Positions 1 to 6,068 of a DNA stretch of 18,344 bases are shown piece by piece. Where the stretch lies: positions 1 through 18,344 of the forward strand of contig URNU01000004.1 in NCBI GenBank assembly GCA_900549275.1. Direction: 5' to 3'. The translations under genes and the position numbers were made by a program. How positions within the stretch are numbered: position 1 is the first letter of the stretch; every line of letters begins with the position of its first letter. The DNA is from an uncultured Collinsella sp. GTDB lineage: Bacteria; Actinomycetota; Coriobacteriia; Coriobacteriales; Coriobacteriaceae. The notes under the pieces are model-generated. The model did not search any database. It saw only the letters and a list, made by a program, of their open reading frames with translations, and had not been told where the DNA came from.

Positions 1-1
1 G

Positions 2-424
2 CTGACACCCTATAAGGCTGGAGATGGTCGAATTTGCTATCCTCTCGGCACTGTTAAGGATTGCGACGGCTTCGCCCTGCTCGCCTTCTCCCATATGGAT
101 GAGATGAATCGTGCTTATCTTCATCGTGGTCAGTATGAGAAATGTTTGCTTAATATGTGGGACGAGCTCGATCGGATGTATGCAGGCAGGCGAATCGTAC
201 TTCCGTTGTTGGGGTCTGGAATAACAAGGTTCGGAAACGGAAAACCCTCGGAGGACGATCTTCTTCGTTGCATGCTTTGCACCCTGAGGGCTTCGAAGCA
301 CCATTTTAAGGAAGGCGTTGTTGTCGTGTTAACGGAGAAGACCGCTGCACGTATGAGGTTATACGAGGTCAACGGGTATACAGAGGCTTGGGACAATAGG
401 ATTGGAGAGAAAAATGATTTATAG
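2..424 (+). CDS. thsA: Macro-domain protein, ThsA-like effector of type II Thoeris (5' truncated)
   Basis: The reading frame is open from base 2, so the gene begins outside the window; an internal ATG at 95 is unlikely to be the start because the family resemblance continues upstream of it. About 140 C-terminal residues are visible. They resemble the macro domain found in type II Thoeris effectors: a CYPLGTV strand, an LLAFSHMDEMNRAYL segment, a helix with MWDELDR, then the PLLGSGITRFG loop typical of ADP-ribose-binding macro folds. In type II Thoeris, the macro domain senses an ADP-ribose-type signal made by the TIR protein, and N-terminal membrane segments carry out killing; that N-terminal half is not in view. 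The stop codon overlaps the start of the TIR-like gene, fitting a two-gene defence operon. The family call is from recognition of motifs, not from a search. Confidence 0.72.
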   Translation: MTPYKAGDGRICYPLGTVKDCDGFALLAFSHMDEMNRAYLHRGQYEKCLLNMWDELDRMYAGRRIVLPLLGSGITRFGNGKPSEDDLLRCMLCTLRASKHHFKEGVVVVLTEKTAARMRLYEVNGYTEAWDNRIGEKNDL

Positions 425-926
425 GACTAGAACCTACATCGCCGCCGACTGGGACGGCGATCGAGATGCGGTGGACCAGCTGCATAAGTGGAACGACAGC
501 AATTATTGGGGGCTTTCATTCTCGGACGCTCACGACCTGCAGCAGTCGCGCGACTCTAGCTTGCCATGCAGCATAAAGAGTTCTCTAAAAAAGAGAATGG
601 ACGGGTCTAAACGATTCGTACTTATCGTTGGGGACTCGACTGACTCCGTAACAAAAGGAAGCTGTCAGTACTGTGGTAGCTATAATTCATGGACTTCGAG
701 CTGCGCTCGCTCACATAGTATTGACTATCGCAGCTACATTAAGTATGAATGCGATAAAGCCATTGAGGCCGGCATCGACATTGTTGTGCTGTACAACTCT
801 GCAAGCGTCACAAGTTCAAAATGCCCTTCAAAAGTTAGATACGAAGGAAATCATGTTCCTATGAAATGCTGGGAAGATGGTGTACTCAAATGGAATTACT
901 ACGCCGTCAAAAACGCACTCCAGTAA
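414..926 (+). CDS. thsB: TIR-like (MTH538-type) protein, ThsB of Thoeris
   Basis: A 170-residue protein whose start I place at ATG 414, with GGAG at 404-407 six bases upstream; a TTG at 402 in the same frame is less likely. It overlaps the macro-domain gene by 11 bases, indicating translational coupling. The N-terminal strand RTYIAADWDGDRDAVDQL and the later strand KRFVLIVGD (about residues 66-74) match the ThsB-type TIR-like fold. The helix YIKYECDKAIEAG (109-120) places Glu112 where the TIR catalytic glutamate is expected, followed by strand IDIVVLYN. Known ThsB proteins detect phage infection and convert NAD+ into a signal that activates ThsA. A cysteine cluster (C84, C87, C97) could hold a metal. 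Base composition is visibly more AT-rich than the core genes, consistent with transfer. Function is inferred from family and pairing. Confidence 0.8.
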   Translation: MIYRTRTYIAADWDGDRDAVDQLHKWNDSNYWGLSFSDAHDLQQSRDSSLPCSIKSSLKKRMDGSKRFVLIVGDSTDSVTKGSCQYCGSYNSWTSSCARSHSIDYRSYIKYECDKAIEAGIDIVVLYNSASVTSSKCPSKVRYEGNHVPMKCWEDGVLKWNYYAVKNALQ

Positions 927-1202
927 AAGCTTTCCTCGTGCAGTGTCGAATGGTAGGATAAGCGGCATTGCCGGAGAGATAAACTCGTAGACTCTGTTAA
1001 ACAGGAGCCCGGAAAGACTGTTTTAATTCATCCAGATTGCCATGAAACACGTGAAAGCAAAGGACATGCTCTTTGTAACCCAAGAGATTACGTTAGACAT
1101 AATTTCCTTTCACCGACTGGCAAAACGATTTACACCTAATTTTGGGAGTCGATCGCAGGTTTTCTTCTTCGTCCATTGTCTGATCTCGCTACACTAATAT
1201 CT
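927..1202. other. Intergenic region, no gene seen
   Basis: AT-richer spacer between the ThsB-like gene and the surface-protein gene. I see no open frame with a plausible start site and no clear terminator. A weak promoter-like pair (TTGTCT at 1176-1181, TATCTG at 1198-1203, spacer 16) may serve the downstream surface-protein gene. Confidence 0.4.
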
Positions 1203-1231
1203 GCTGCTACCAGGCATTTTCCTGGTGCAGC
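1203..1231 (+). promoter_or_regulatory. Leader hairpin before the LPXTG gene
   Basis: GCTGC (1203-1207) plus ACCAGG (1209-1214) pairs with CCTGGT (1221-1226) plus GCAGC (1227-1231), giving 11 base pairs with one bulged T and a six-base loop. No T-run follows, so it is not a standard terminator. It lies over a GTG at 1225 that would otherwise be a possible start, which favours the start at 1264. Role unknown. Confidence 0.4.
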
Positions 1232-1263
1232 TCCCAATGGCTCTTGCGAAGATCGGAGCGGTT

Positions 1264-2361
1264 ATGTTTGCCACCGCGTTCCACACTAGCCGACACTACA
1301 TCCTGTTTACTGCCATGGCCTGCCTATGCGTTTTGCTAGGCGGGCCTTCTTATGCCGCGGGCACGGAGAGCCTGTTCATTGCGGGCGCCACGCACTACGA
1401 ACCGGGCGTTTCGGGCCCCGGTTGGGCTTGGACCGATGCCGACCATCTGGAGCTTAACGGCTACACGGGCGAGGCCATTGGCGCCGATGGCGACCTAGTG
1501 GTCACGCTTGTGGGACAAAACTCCGTGGTCGAAACGCATGCGCCCGATGCGGACATTTCCATGAGCGGCATGGAGGTGTGGGGAAACCTTACGCTTTGCG
1601 GCCCCGGCTCGCTCACGGCGACGGGTTCGCAATGCGGGATCCATGTGTCTCAGGCACTGGTGGTGGACGGCTGCACGGTCGATGCCAGGGGCGATGGAGC
1701 AGGCGTTATTGGCCAGACTGTTGCCGGCATTGCCGCAGGCAGCTTGACAGTACGTGGTGGCGGGCGCGTTGTTGCCGCAGGCGCGGGATCCGATGCGGGC
1801 TTGCGCTTTTATGGCGTGCGCTTGCTCGACGAGGGGTTTGGTGCTGACGTGGCGAGCGAGACGCTTGTCGTGAATGCGTCCTGGCTGGATGTAACCGGTG
1901 CGGATGCAGGCGTTGTCTGCGATCGCGGATCGCTCGTTGCCGCGCACTTTGTGACGCCTGCAGGCGGAACCTTTGGTGCTGCCAGCGTGGTGGATGCTGA
2001 CGGGGCCGTGGCCACGCATGTGGTGATCGAGCCCGATAGCGCTACCGTTCCGGCAGGGGAGGCCGACGCGCGCGATGTGCCGGGTGATGGCACGGGCGAG
2101 CCTACTGGTGGTACCGACCCTGCTACGGGGCAACCCGGTGCGGGGCCGGCGACGGAGCCTGCGGTGAAACCCTCAATCGCGACAAAGACGACAACCACGA
2201 CGGCGGTGACCAAGACCACGGTCGCCAAGGCCTCAAACCCAAAGACCGCAACCGCGACGTCCTCATCACTTCCCAAGACCGCCGACGGCTATTGGATTGC
2301 CATGTCTGCCTTTCTGTTCGTGCTGGGAACAGCGATCCTCGAAGTCGCACGCCGCTGCTGA
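1264..2361 (+). CDS. Secreted LPXTG-anchored surface protein
   Basis: A 365-residue surface protein. The chosen ATG 1264 has CGGAG five bases upstream and gives a compact signal peptide: HTSRH, a hydrophobic stretch, then a cleavage-like PSYA-AG. In-frame starts at GTG 1225 and ATG 1237 would lengthen the N-terminus and fall in or beside a hairpin. The body has repeated short Gly/Val/Ala-rich strands (NLTLCGPGSLTATG, LVVDGCTVDARG, SLTVRGGGRVVAAG) that suggest a right-handed beta-helix or similar beta-solenoid. A Pro/Gly/Thr-rich stalk leads to the sorting signal LPKTAD (336-341), a hydrophobic segment and the basic tail RRC. Sortase would cleave between Thr and Ala and attach the protein to peptidoglycan. 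Its ligand is unknown; adhesion or carbohydrate contact is only a guess. Confidence 0.82.
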   Translation: MFATAFHTSRHYILFTAMACLCVLLGGPSYAAGTESLFIAGATHYEPGVSGPGWAWTDADHLELNGYTGEAIGADGDLVVTLVGQNSVVETHAPDADISMSGMEVWGNLTLCGPGSLTATGSQCGIHVSQALVVDGCTVDARGDGAGVIGQTVAGIAAGSLTVRGGGRVVAAGAGSDAGLRFYGVRLLDEGFGADVASETLVVNASWLDVTGADAGVVCDRGSLVAAHFVTPAGGTFGAASVVDADGAVATHVVIEPDSATVPAGEADARDVPGDGTGEPTGGTDPATGQPGAGPATEPAVKPSIATKTTTTTAVTKTTVAKASNPKTATATSSSLPKTADGYWIAMSAFLFVLGTAILEVARRC

Positions 2362-2469
2362 TGCTTCCGATTTCCGGTAGTGCGGGGAAAATTGGAGCCA
2401 TCCGAGCACAACCCGATATTGTTAACAAAACTGCACCTCTAGAAATGGCGACTCATGAGCGACTAGTCA

Positions 2470-2507
2470 ACGAGCTGCCCTACGATCCACGTTGGTGGAC
2501 AGCTCGT
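2470..2507. terminator. Stem-loop between convergent genes, possible terminator
   Basis: ACGAGCTG (2470-2477) pairs with CAGCTCGT (2500-2507), and inside it TCCAC (2486-2490) pairs with GTGGA (2495-2499) around a GTTG loop. The element lies in the 158-base gap where the LPXTG gene and the minus-strand toxin gene converge, a usual place for a bidirectional terminator. Neither strand has a T-run after the stem, so intrinsic termination is uncertain. Confidence 0.35.
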
Positions 2508-2519
2508 CAAGAGTTCGTG

Positions 2520-3269
2520 TTATCGCAAGTAAACGTCCTTCAGCACCTCAACGACCTGTTGCGCCCCAACACCCTTGATCCTGATTGTTTTGGGATCGAC
2601 GGGGTCCGATTCATAGGCCTCCATGAAGCGCCTCATGTCAGCACGAACCCCCTCGCTCATGGCGAGGTGCTCGTTGCCCGAGAGCAAGGTGGCGAGGCGG
2701 CAGACGTCGTTGCGGTGTTTCTTCACGGTCTTCTCGTCGACGGCCTGACCTTCCGCGCGCTTGGCAGACAGGTCAAGCCACGCCTTAGCTTTGAAGGGGA
2801 TTAGCCCCTCGACCGACAGGACAGCGACGCCGCCGGCCGACACCCTGTTCTCGACAAGCAGTCTGTAGTATTCCTCGTCCAACAGAATTGCAGAAAGGCT
2901 GGAAACCTCATCGTCGATGTGAATCGGCATAAGGCCGGAATCCCCGTCGCGCAAGTTGATGTCGGCGCGCGCGAATAACTCCAAAATGGCGGGGAAGGCC
3001 GGGTCCTTCGGCTTAGAGAACCTGTAGAACTGCGGCTTCCCGCTACTCTTTTGTCTGTTTTCGTATCCGCCCTCCCGAACAAAGTCCCAGAAGACGCGGC
3101 CGAACTCAGGTGTCAGCGCCTCCACCAGAAGGACCAGATCGAGATCTTTCGTTGCCCTGAAATCCTGCCCTGCCTCGCCGAACAGCAGGTCGCAGGCGCC
3201 GCCACCGATTAGGACATATTCGTCCTCGCGGCCCACGAAGCGTTCCCTGAACTTATCGATTCCCTTCAT
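2520..3269 (-). CDS. AbiEii-like nucleotidyltransferase, type IV toxin
   Basis: A 249-residue protein read from ATG at 3269 (MKGIDKFRERF); a TTG twelve bases further upstream is possible. The N-terminus carries the nucleotidyltransferase signature: VLIGGGACDLLF (GGG at 22-24) followed by TKDLDLVL (40-47), whose Asp42 and Asp44 are the expected metal-binding carboxylates. This pattern is typical of AbiEii/MenT-like toxins, some of which modify tRNA acceptor ends with nucleotides. The C-terminal half (GLIPFKAKAWLDL, then KKHRNDVCRLATLL) matches the helical part of such proteins. It lies two bases after the winged-helix gene on the same strand, as expected for an AbiE-like toxin downstream of its antitoxin. 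Target and activity are not shown by the sequence. Confidence 0.78.
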   Translation of the reverse strand: MKGIDKFRERFVGREDEYVLIGGGACDLLFGEAGQDFRATKDLDLVLLVEALTPEFGRVFWDFVREGGYENRQKSSGKPQFYRFSKPKDPAFPAILELFARADINLRDGDSGLMPIHIDDEVSSLSAILLDEEYYRLLVENRVSAGGVAVLSVEGLIPFKAKAWLDLSAKRAEGQAVDEKTVKKHRNDVCRLATLLSGNEHLAMSEGVRADMRRFMEAYESDPVDPKTIRIKGVGAQQVVEVLKDVYLR

Positions 3270-3270
3270 A

Positions 3271-3320
3271 ATCAACCCCAAGCACTCGATTCAAGATCAA
3301 CCCCAAGCACTCGATTCAAG
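3271..3320. repeat. Perfect 25-bp tandem duplication at the antitoxin-toxin junction
   Basis: The 25 bases at 3271-3295 are repeated exactly at 3296-3320. The unit begins ATCAACCCC and ends GATTCAAG on the plus strand. It covers the last codons of the antitoxin gene and the bases just before the toxin ATG. Because 25 is not a multiple of three, it changes the antitoxin's last residues and stop position. Confidence 0.95.
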
Positions 3321-4267
3321 ACGTACTCGATCTCGCCCGCGACGCGCGGGTCGTCCCTCACATCGTCGGGAAGGGATAGGATGGCGGAAAGCGGGTCGCC
3401 AACACACCCGGGCGCTGGCTCGGGCTCGTAGCGCAGTACCTGCACTACGCACGCGGGCTCCTCTGACTCGTCGAATCCAGCGTTACGTGCAAAGGTCGCC
3501 AGCCCCAGGGCGCGCTCTTGCGCTTTGGTCGCGGTGAAAGTCGGCCAGGGGTCGTCCTGCAGCATTGAGAGCTCGCACAGCGCCGAAACTCCTCCTGGTG
3601 GAAGGTCCGCATCAGGCATGTGGGTCAGGCGATGCTCCCTTGCGACCGGGCTTGCCATGTATGGTTCCAGCCGTCGCCACAGCGCCATCTTATTCCGGTC
3701 GGGGCGTAGGACCCGTCGGCGCCCTTCGGACACGACGATCGAGGGGTCGGCAGCGTCGAGTTCGTCGAACGCGCGCGAGACGGTCATCTTTGCGACAGCG
3801 AGAACACTCGCCGCCTGAGTGACGTTGGCTCCCTCGAGTTCACCGTAGAGCGCCATGATGGCGAGACGCTGCGCCTGGGGCGAGAGCGTTTCGACGCTCA
3901 CCTGCTTACGGTCGCCCGCATGGCCCTTGCCACCATTCAGCGCGACTCCCAGGAACGGCAGATACACCTGTTTGTCTGTAGCTACGAAGGCGAGGCCGGC
4001 CTCAAGCATTCGCTCGACCCTGTAGCCCGTCGCGCTCTCGAGAGCGAAAGCCACGGGAATCCCCAGAGCTATCTCAAGCGTGTTGCGGTGTTTCGCCATG
4101 GTCTTCACCGTCGCACTCTCGATGGGGGAAGCCATCACGAACGGCACGCCGAAGGCGGTCCACCGCTCAAGGGAGTACAACCCCCTCAGATACAGGGGAA
4201 GCCCCGTGACGTCAACGGGCTCACGCTCGACCCTCGTATGCAGCATCTTCTCAACGAATTCCCGCAT
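3272..4267 (-). CDS. Winged-helix antitoxin/regulator paired with AbiEii-like toxin
   Basis: A 331-residue protein from ATG 4267, chosen because a perfect AAAGGAGG lies on the minus strand at 4281-4274, six bases before it; longer forms from ATG 4288 or TTG 4327 would run into the operator. Residues about 128-172 (LSPQAQRLAIMALYGEL, NVTQAASVLAVAKMTVSRAFDELD) form a MarR-like winged helix. The N-terminal 110 residues may be the AbiEi-like part that neutralises the toxin. The C-terminus is about 140 residues with no motif I recognise. Its position directly upstream of the nucleotidyltransferase, with the toxin ATG two bases past its stop, fits a type IV toxin-antitoxin unit. It probably represses its own promoter through the TGTAACAT palindrome at 4301-4321. 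The last eight or so residues are altered by the 25-bp duplication. Confidence 0.7.
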   Translation of the reverse strand: MREFVEKMLHTRVEREPVDVTGLPLYLRGLYSLERWTAFGVPFVMASPIESATVKTMAKHRNTLEIALGIPVAFALESATGYRVERMLEAGLAFVATDKQVYLPFLGVALNGGKGHAGDRKQVSVETLSPQAQRLAIMALYGELEGANVTQAASVLAVAKMTVSRAFDELDAADPSIVVSEGRRRVLRPDRNKMALWRRLEPYMASPVAREHRLTHMPDADLPPGGVSALCELSMLQDDPWPTFTATKAQERALGLATFARNAGFDESEEPACVVQVLRYEPEPAPGCVGDPLSAILSLPDDVRDDPRVAGEIEYVLNRVLGVDLESSAWG

Positions 4268-4280
4268 GTCTCGCCTCCTT

Positions 4281-4345
4281 TGTAACATGCTATTTTGAAA
4301 TGTAACATTATTAATGTTACACGGCAAACTATTTAGTTACATTTA
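4281..4345 (-). promoter_or_regulatory. Promoter and operator of the AbiE-like unit
   Basis: TGTAACATTA (4301-4310) and TAATGTTACA (4312-4321) are perfect 10-bp arms around one T. Another TGTAACAT lies at 4281-4288 and a GTTACATTTA half-site at 4336-4345. On the minus strand a candidate -35 TTGCCG (4327-4322) and -10 TACATT (4304-4299) are separated by 17 bases that are covered by the palindrome, so a bound regulator would block RNA polymerase. The upstream winged-helix protein is the natural ligand, by inference. Confidence 0.65.
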
Positions 4346-4355
4346 TAGATCTCCT

Positions 4356-4466
4356 GTGAATACTTCCGTTTCAAAGCCGGCAAGAACCAAAGCGAGCGCA
4401 AGCGGCGTGTTCTTCACACTCGCCAAGACCGCCGACAGCTACGAGATTGCCATCTTGCTCTTTTGA
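4356..4466 (+). pseudogene. Decayed C-terminus of an LPXTG surface protein
   Basis: The plus strand here encodes TLAKTADSYEIAILLF followed by a stop, plainly related to the end of the intact surface protein (SLPKTADGYWIAMSAFLF). At DNA level 4423-4453 matches 2273-2303 at 27 of 31 bases. The sorting motif is damaged (LPKTA has become LAKTA), the membrane segment is cut short, and there is no basic tail. The frame is open only from about 4356, without a ribosome-binding site. It is a remnant of a second LPXTG gene, now separated from the intact one by the AbiE-like pair. Confidence 0.7.
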
Positions 4467-4467
4467 T

Positions 4468-4520
4468 ACAGGTATCGCTCTGGCGATAGCGTGCTATACT
4501 ATCACCAGAGCGATACCTGT
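4468..4520 (+). promoter_or_regulatory. Dual-operator promoter of the DUF3990/XRE operon
   Basis: ACAGGTATCGCTCTGG (4468-4483) is exactly inverted at 4505-4520, and the arms extend inward by five more pairs after one mismatch. Each arm also contains its own dyad: TATCGC-n4-GCGATA (4473-4488) and TATCAC-n4-GCGATA (4500-4515). Between them lies an extended -10, TG-C-TATACT (4492-4500). Two operator sites 27 bases apart thus overlap or flank the -10, a layout expected for autorepression by the XRE-type protein encoded second in the operon. TAGGAGG at 4521-4527 follows directly as the ribosome-binding site. Confidence 0.75.
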
Positions 4521-4532
4521 TAGGAGGCTCGC

Positions 4533-5201
4533 GTGGAACTGTGGCATGGTTCTCAGAAAATCATTGAGACTCCCCAGCTTGGCCTAGGGAAAGTCCATAA
4601 CGACTATGGACAGGGATTCTATTGCACAGAGAGCTTCGACCTTGCAAGGGAATGGTCATGCTCGCGTGATGCCGATGGCTTTGCGAATCGCTATGAACTC
4701 GATATGGCCGATCTCAAAATTCTCGACCTGCTATCGCCGCAATATTGCGTCCTGCATTGGATAGCGTTGCTTGTTGAGCATCGTTCTTTTCGCAAAGATA
4801 CCGCCATTGCCGCGGGCGCATGCGAATATCTCCACAATCATTTTCTACCTGACACTAGAGCTTGCGATGTGATTAGGGGATGGCGCGCGGACGACTCGTA
4901 CTTTAGTTATGCCAGAGCTTTTGTGAACAATACGATTACCGTCGATCAGCTTGGTCGATCTATGAGGCTCGGTAACCTGGGAGAGCAGATTGTGCTCAAA
5001 AGCGAGCGCGCGTTTAAGAGTATTCGTTTTGCAGGATTTGAACGTGCGCCGCAAGCTCTGTATGGTCCATTGGCCAAGGAGCGAGATGAAGCGGCAAGGG
5101 CGCAATATCGGGAGCTACTTGCCGAAAATCCATTTGAGGGAATCCGTATCGTCGATATCATTCGAGAGGGGATGACGGACGATGATCCACGCCTACAGTG
5201 A
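4533..5201 (+). CDS. DUF3990 protein, ADP-ribosyltransferase-like toxin
   Basis: A 222-residue protein starting at GTG 4533, five bases after TAGGAGG. It shows the DUF3990 pattern: WHGS at 4-7, YGQGFYCT at 25-32, an EW pair at 40-41, DVIRGWRADDSYF at 112-124, and EQIVLKS at 151-157. These match the His, Tyr/Thr and Gln/Glu elements of ADP-ribosyltransferase-like folds, and the family is common in gut bacteria next to an XRE-type partner. The likely role is an NAD-using toxin; its target is unknown. The next gene starts inside its last 20 bases, so the two are translationally coupled. The promoter just upstream lies within a paired operator. The toxin-first order means regulation probably depends on the partner's repression and on coupled translation. 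Confidence 0.7.
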   Translation: MELWHGSQKIIETPQLGLGKVHNDYGQGFYCTESFDLAREWSCSRDADGFANRYELDMADLKILDLLSPQYCVLHWIALLVEHRSFRKDTAIAAGACEYLHNHFLPDTRACDVIRGWRADDSYFSYARAFVNNTITVDQLGRSMRLGNLGEQIVLKSERAFKSIRFAGFERAPQALYGPLAKERDEAARAQYRELLAENPFEGIRIVDIIREGMTDDDPRLQ

Positions 5202-5871
5202 GATGTATCTCGAGGATGCCATGAGAACGCTGGGCGAGGCGGTCGATTTTGCCCTCTGTGACCAAGGGCTGACTCCGGCCGAGTTGACGGCCATCCTGTC
5301 GAACGCTTTTGAGATGAAACAGTTTGAGCGCGGTGCGCCTCGCGTCGTCTGCGGCATGGCGGGCGACGAGCTCGCGCGCGATATTATCGCCCATGCGGGA
5401 CTGATCCCCGTCGAATGCAGGGAGACCTATCCGTTTGACCGTTCGTCTCAGTATTGGGCGGGCTGGGTTTTGGCCTATGCGCAATGGATGAGCAGCTTGT
5501 GTTTTAGCGACCTGTTTGAAGTCGCCCCGCTCGATTGGATAATCGGCTCGTACCATCCGCTTCACGAGGCCTCCGAAGACAAATTCGCCCAGATTGTCAT
5601 TGATAAATGGAACAACGCCCAGGCAGACAAAAAGGGTCTCAAGGCGGCACGAAAGTCAGCCGGACTAACGCAAAAACAGCTCGCCGCCCAATCGGGGGTT
5701 AAGCTTCGCGCCATACAACTCTACGAGCAGAACCAACTCGACCTACGCCGCGCCTCGGTTTCCTCGGCATTGGCGCTTGCAGACACCCTAAACTGCACCA
5801 TCGAAGACCTCGTCTGGCAACCGATTGCTCTGGAGTACGACTCGCAGGCTATTTCATCTGTAAAGCTATAG
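5182..5871 (+). CDS. XRE-type helix-turn-helix antitoxin/regulator with N-terminal partner domain
   Basis: A 229-residue two-part protein starting at ATG 5182 inside the end of the toxin gene. Residues 1-70 (YLEDAMRTLGEAVDFAL, then VVCGMAGDELARDII) and about 90-140 (SSQYWAGWVLAYAQWM, SYHPLHEASEDKF) form a domain I associate with DUF3990 partners. Residues about 153-210 are a clear XRE helix-turn-helix (LKAARKSAGLTQKQLAAQSG, then IQLYEQNQLDL). The expected role is to bind and inhibit the toxin through the N-terminal part and to repress the operon through the HTH, most likely at the TATCGC-n4-GCGATA sites at 4473-4515. Length and domain order look complete. The small next gene begins 11 bases downstream, which suggests one transcript. 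Confidence 0.72.
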   Translation: MIHAYSEMYLEDAMRTLGEAVDFALCDQGLTPAELTAILSNAFEMKQFERGAPRVVCGMAGDELARDIIAHAGLIPVECRETYPFDRSSQYWAGWVLAYAQWMSSLCFSDLFEVAPLDWIIGSYHPLHEASEDKFAQIVIDKWNNAQADKKGLKAARKSAGLTQKQLAAQSGVKLRAIQLYEQNQLDLRRASVSSALALADTLNCTIEDLVWQPIALEYDSQAISSVKL

Positions 5872-5882
5872 AGGAGTCAGAC

Positions 5883-6068
5883 ATGCCTTGGAGCTATGTT
5901 CAACAAGATGACGGCGCTGATTGCGTTGCTCAAGAAGATCAATCAACTGCGCGCGTGGCAAATTCAGCATCACCGATTTTGCTCGGCGGCGCCACGTCAA
6001 TCGATGAAGCTGTTCGGCTGACCATTGAGGGCATGCCCAACGCGCTCAGGCTCTTGGAGAACTCATGA
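5883..6068 (+). CDS. Small protein upstream of Doc-like toxin, probable antitoxin
   Basis: A 61-residue protein from ATG 5883, preceded by AGAGGAG at a suitable distance. Its stop overlaps the start of the Doc-like gene by the ATGA arrangement at 6065-6068, so the two are coupled. I recognise no family. It is acidic and polar at the N-terminus, with a possible helix near the end (DEAVRLTIEGMPNALRLLEN). Small genes placed like this before doc/fic genes usually encode the antitoxin, such as Phd, but I see no Phd DNA-binding motif. The role is inferred from position only. The gene could also be a trimmed remnant of a longer antitoxin. Confidence 0.6.
   Translation: MPWSYVQQDDGADCVAQEDQSTARVANSASPILLGGATSIDEAVRLTIEGMPNALRLLENS

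Noticed and set aside
1495..2276. Long minus-strand frames inside the LPXTG gene
   Set aside because: They mirror a GC-rich coding gene with a signal peptide and sorting motif; the reverse frames have low-complexity content and no ribosome-binding site.
2292..2804. Plus-strand 170-residue frame crossing the LPXTG end and the toxin gene
   Set aside because: It overlaps two well-supported genes in other frames and shows no family-like motif.
3271..3320. Two 25-bp repeats as a CRISPR remnant
   Set aside because: The copies are directly adjacent with no spacer and lie at a gene junction, so it is a simple tandem duplication.
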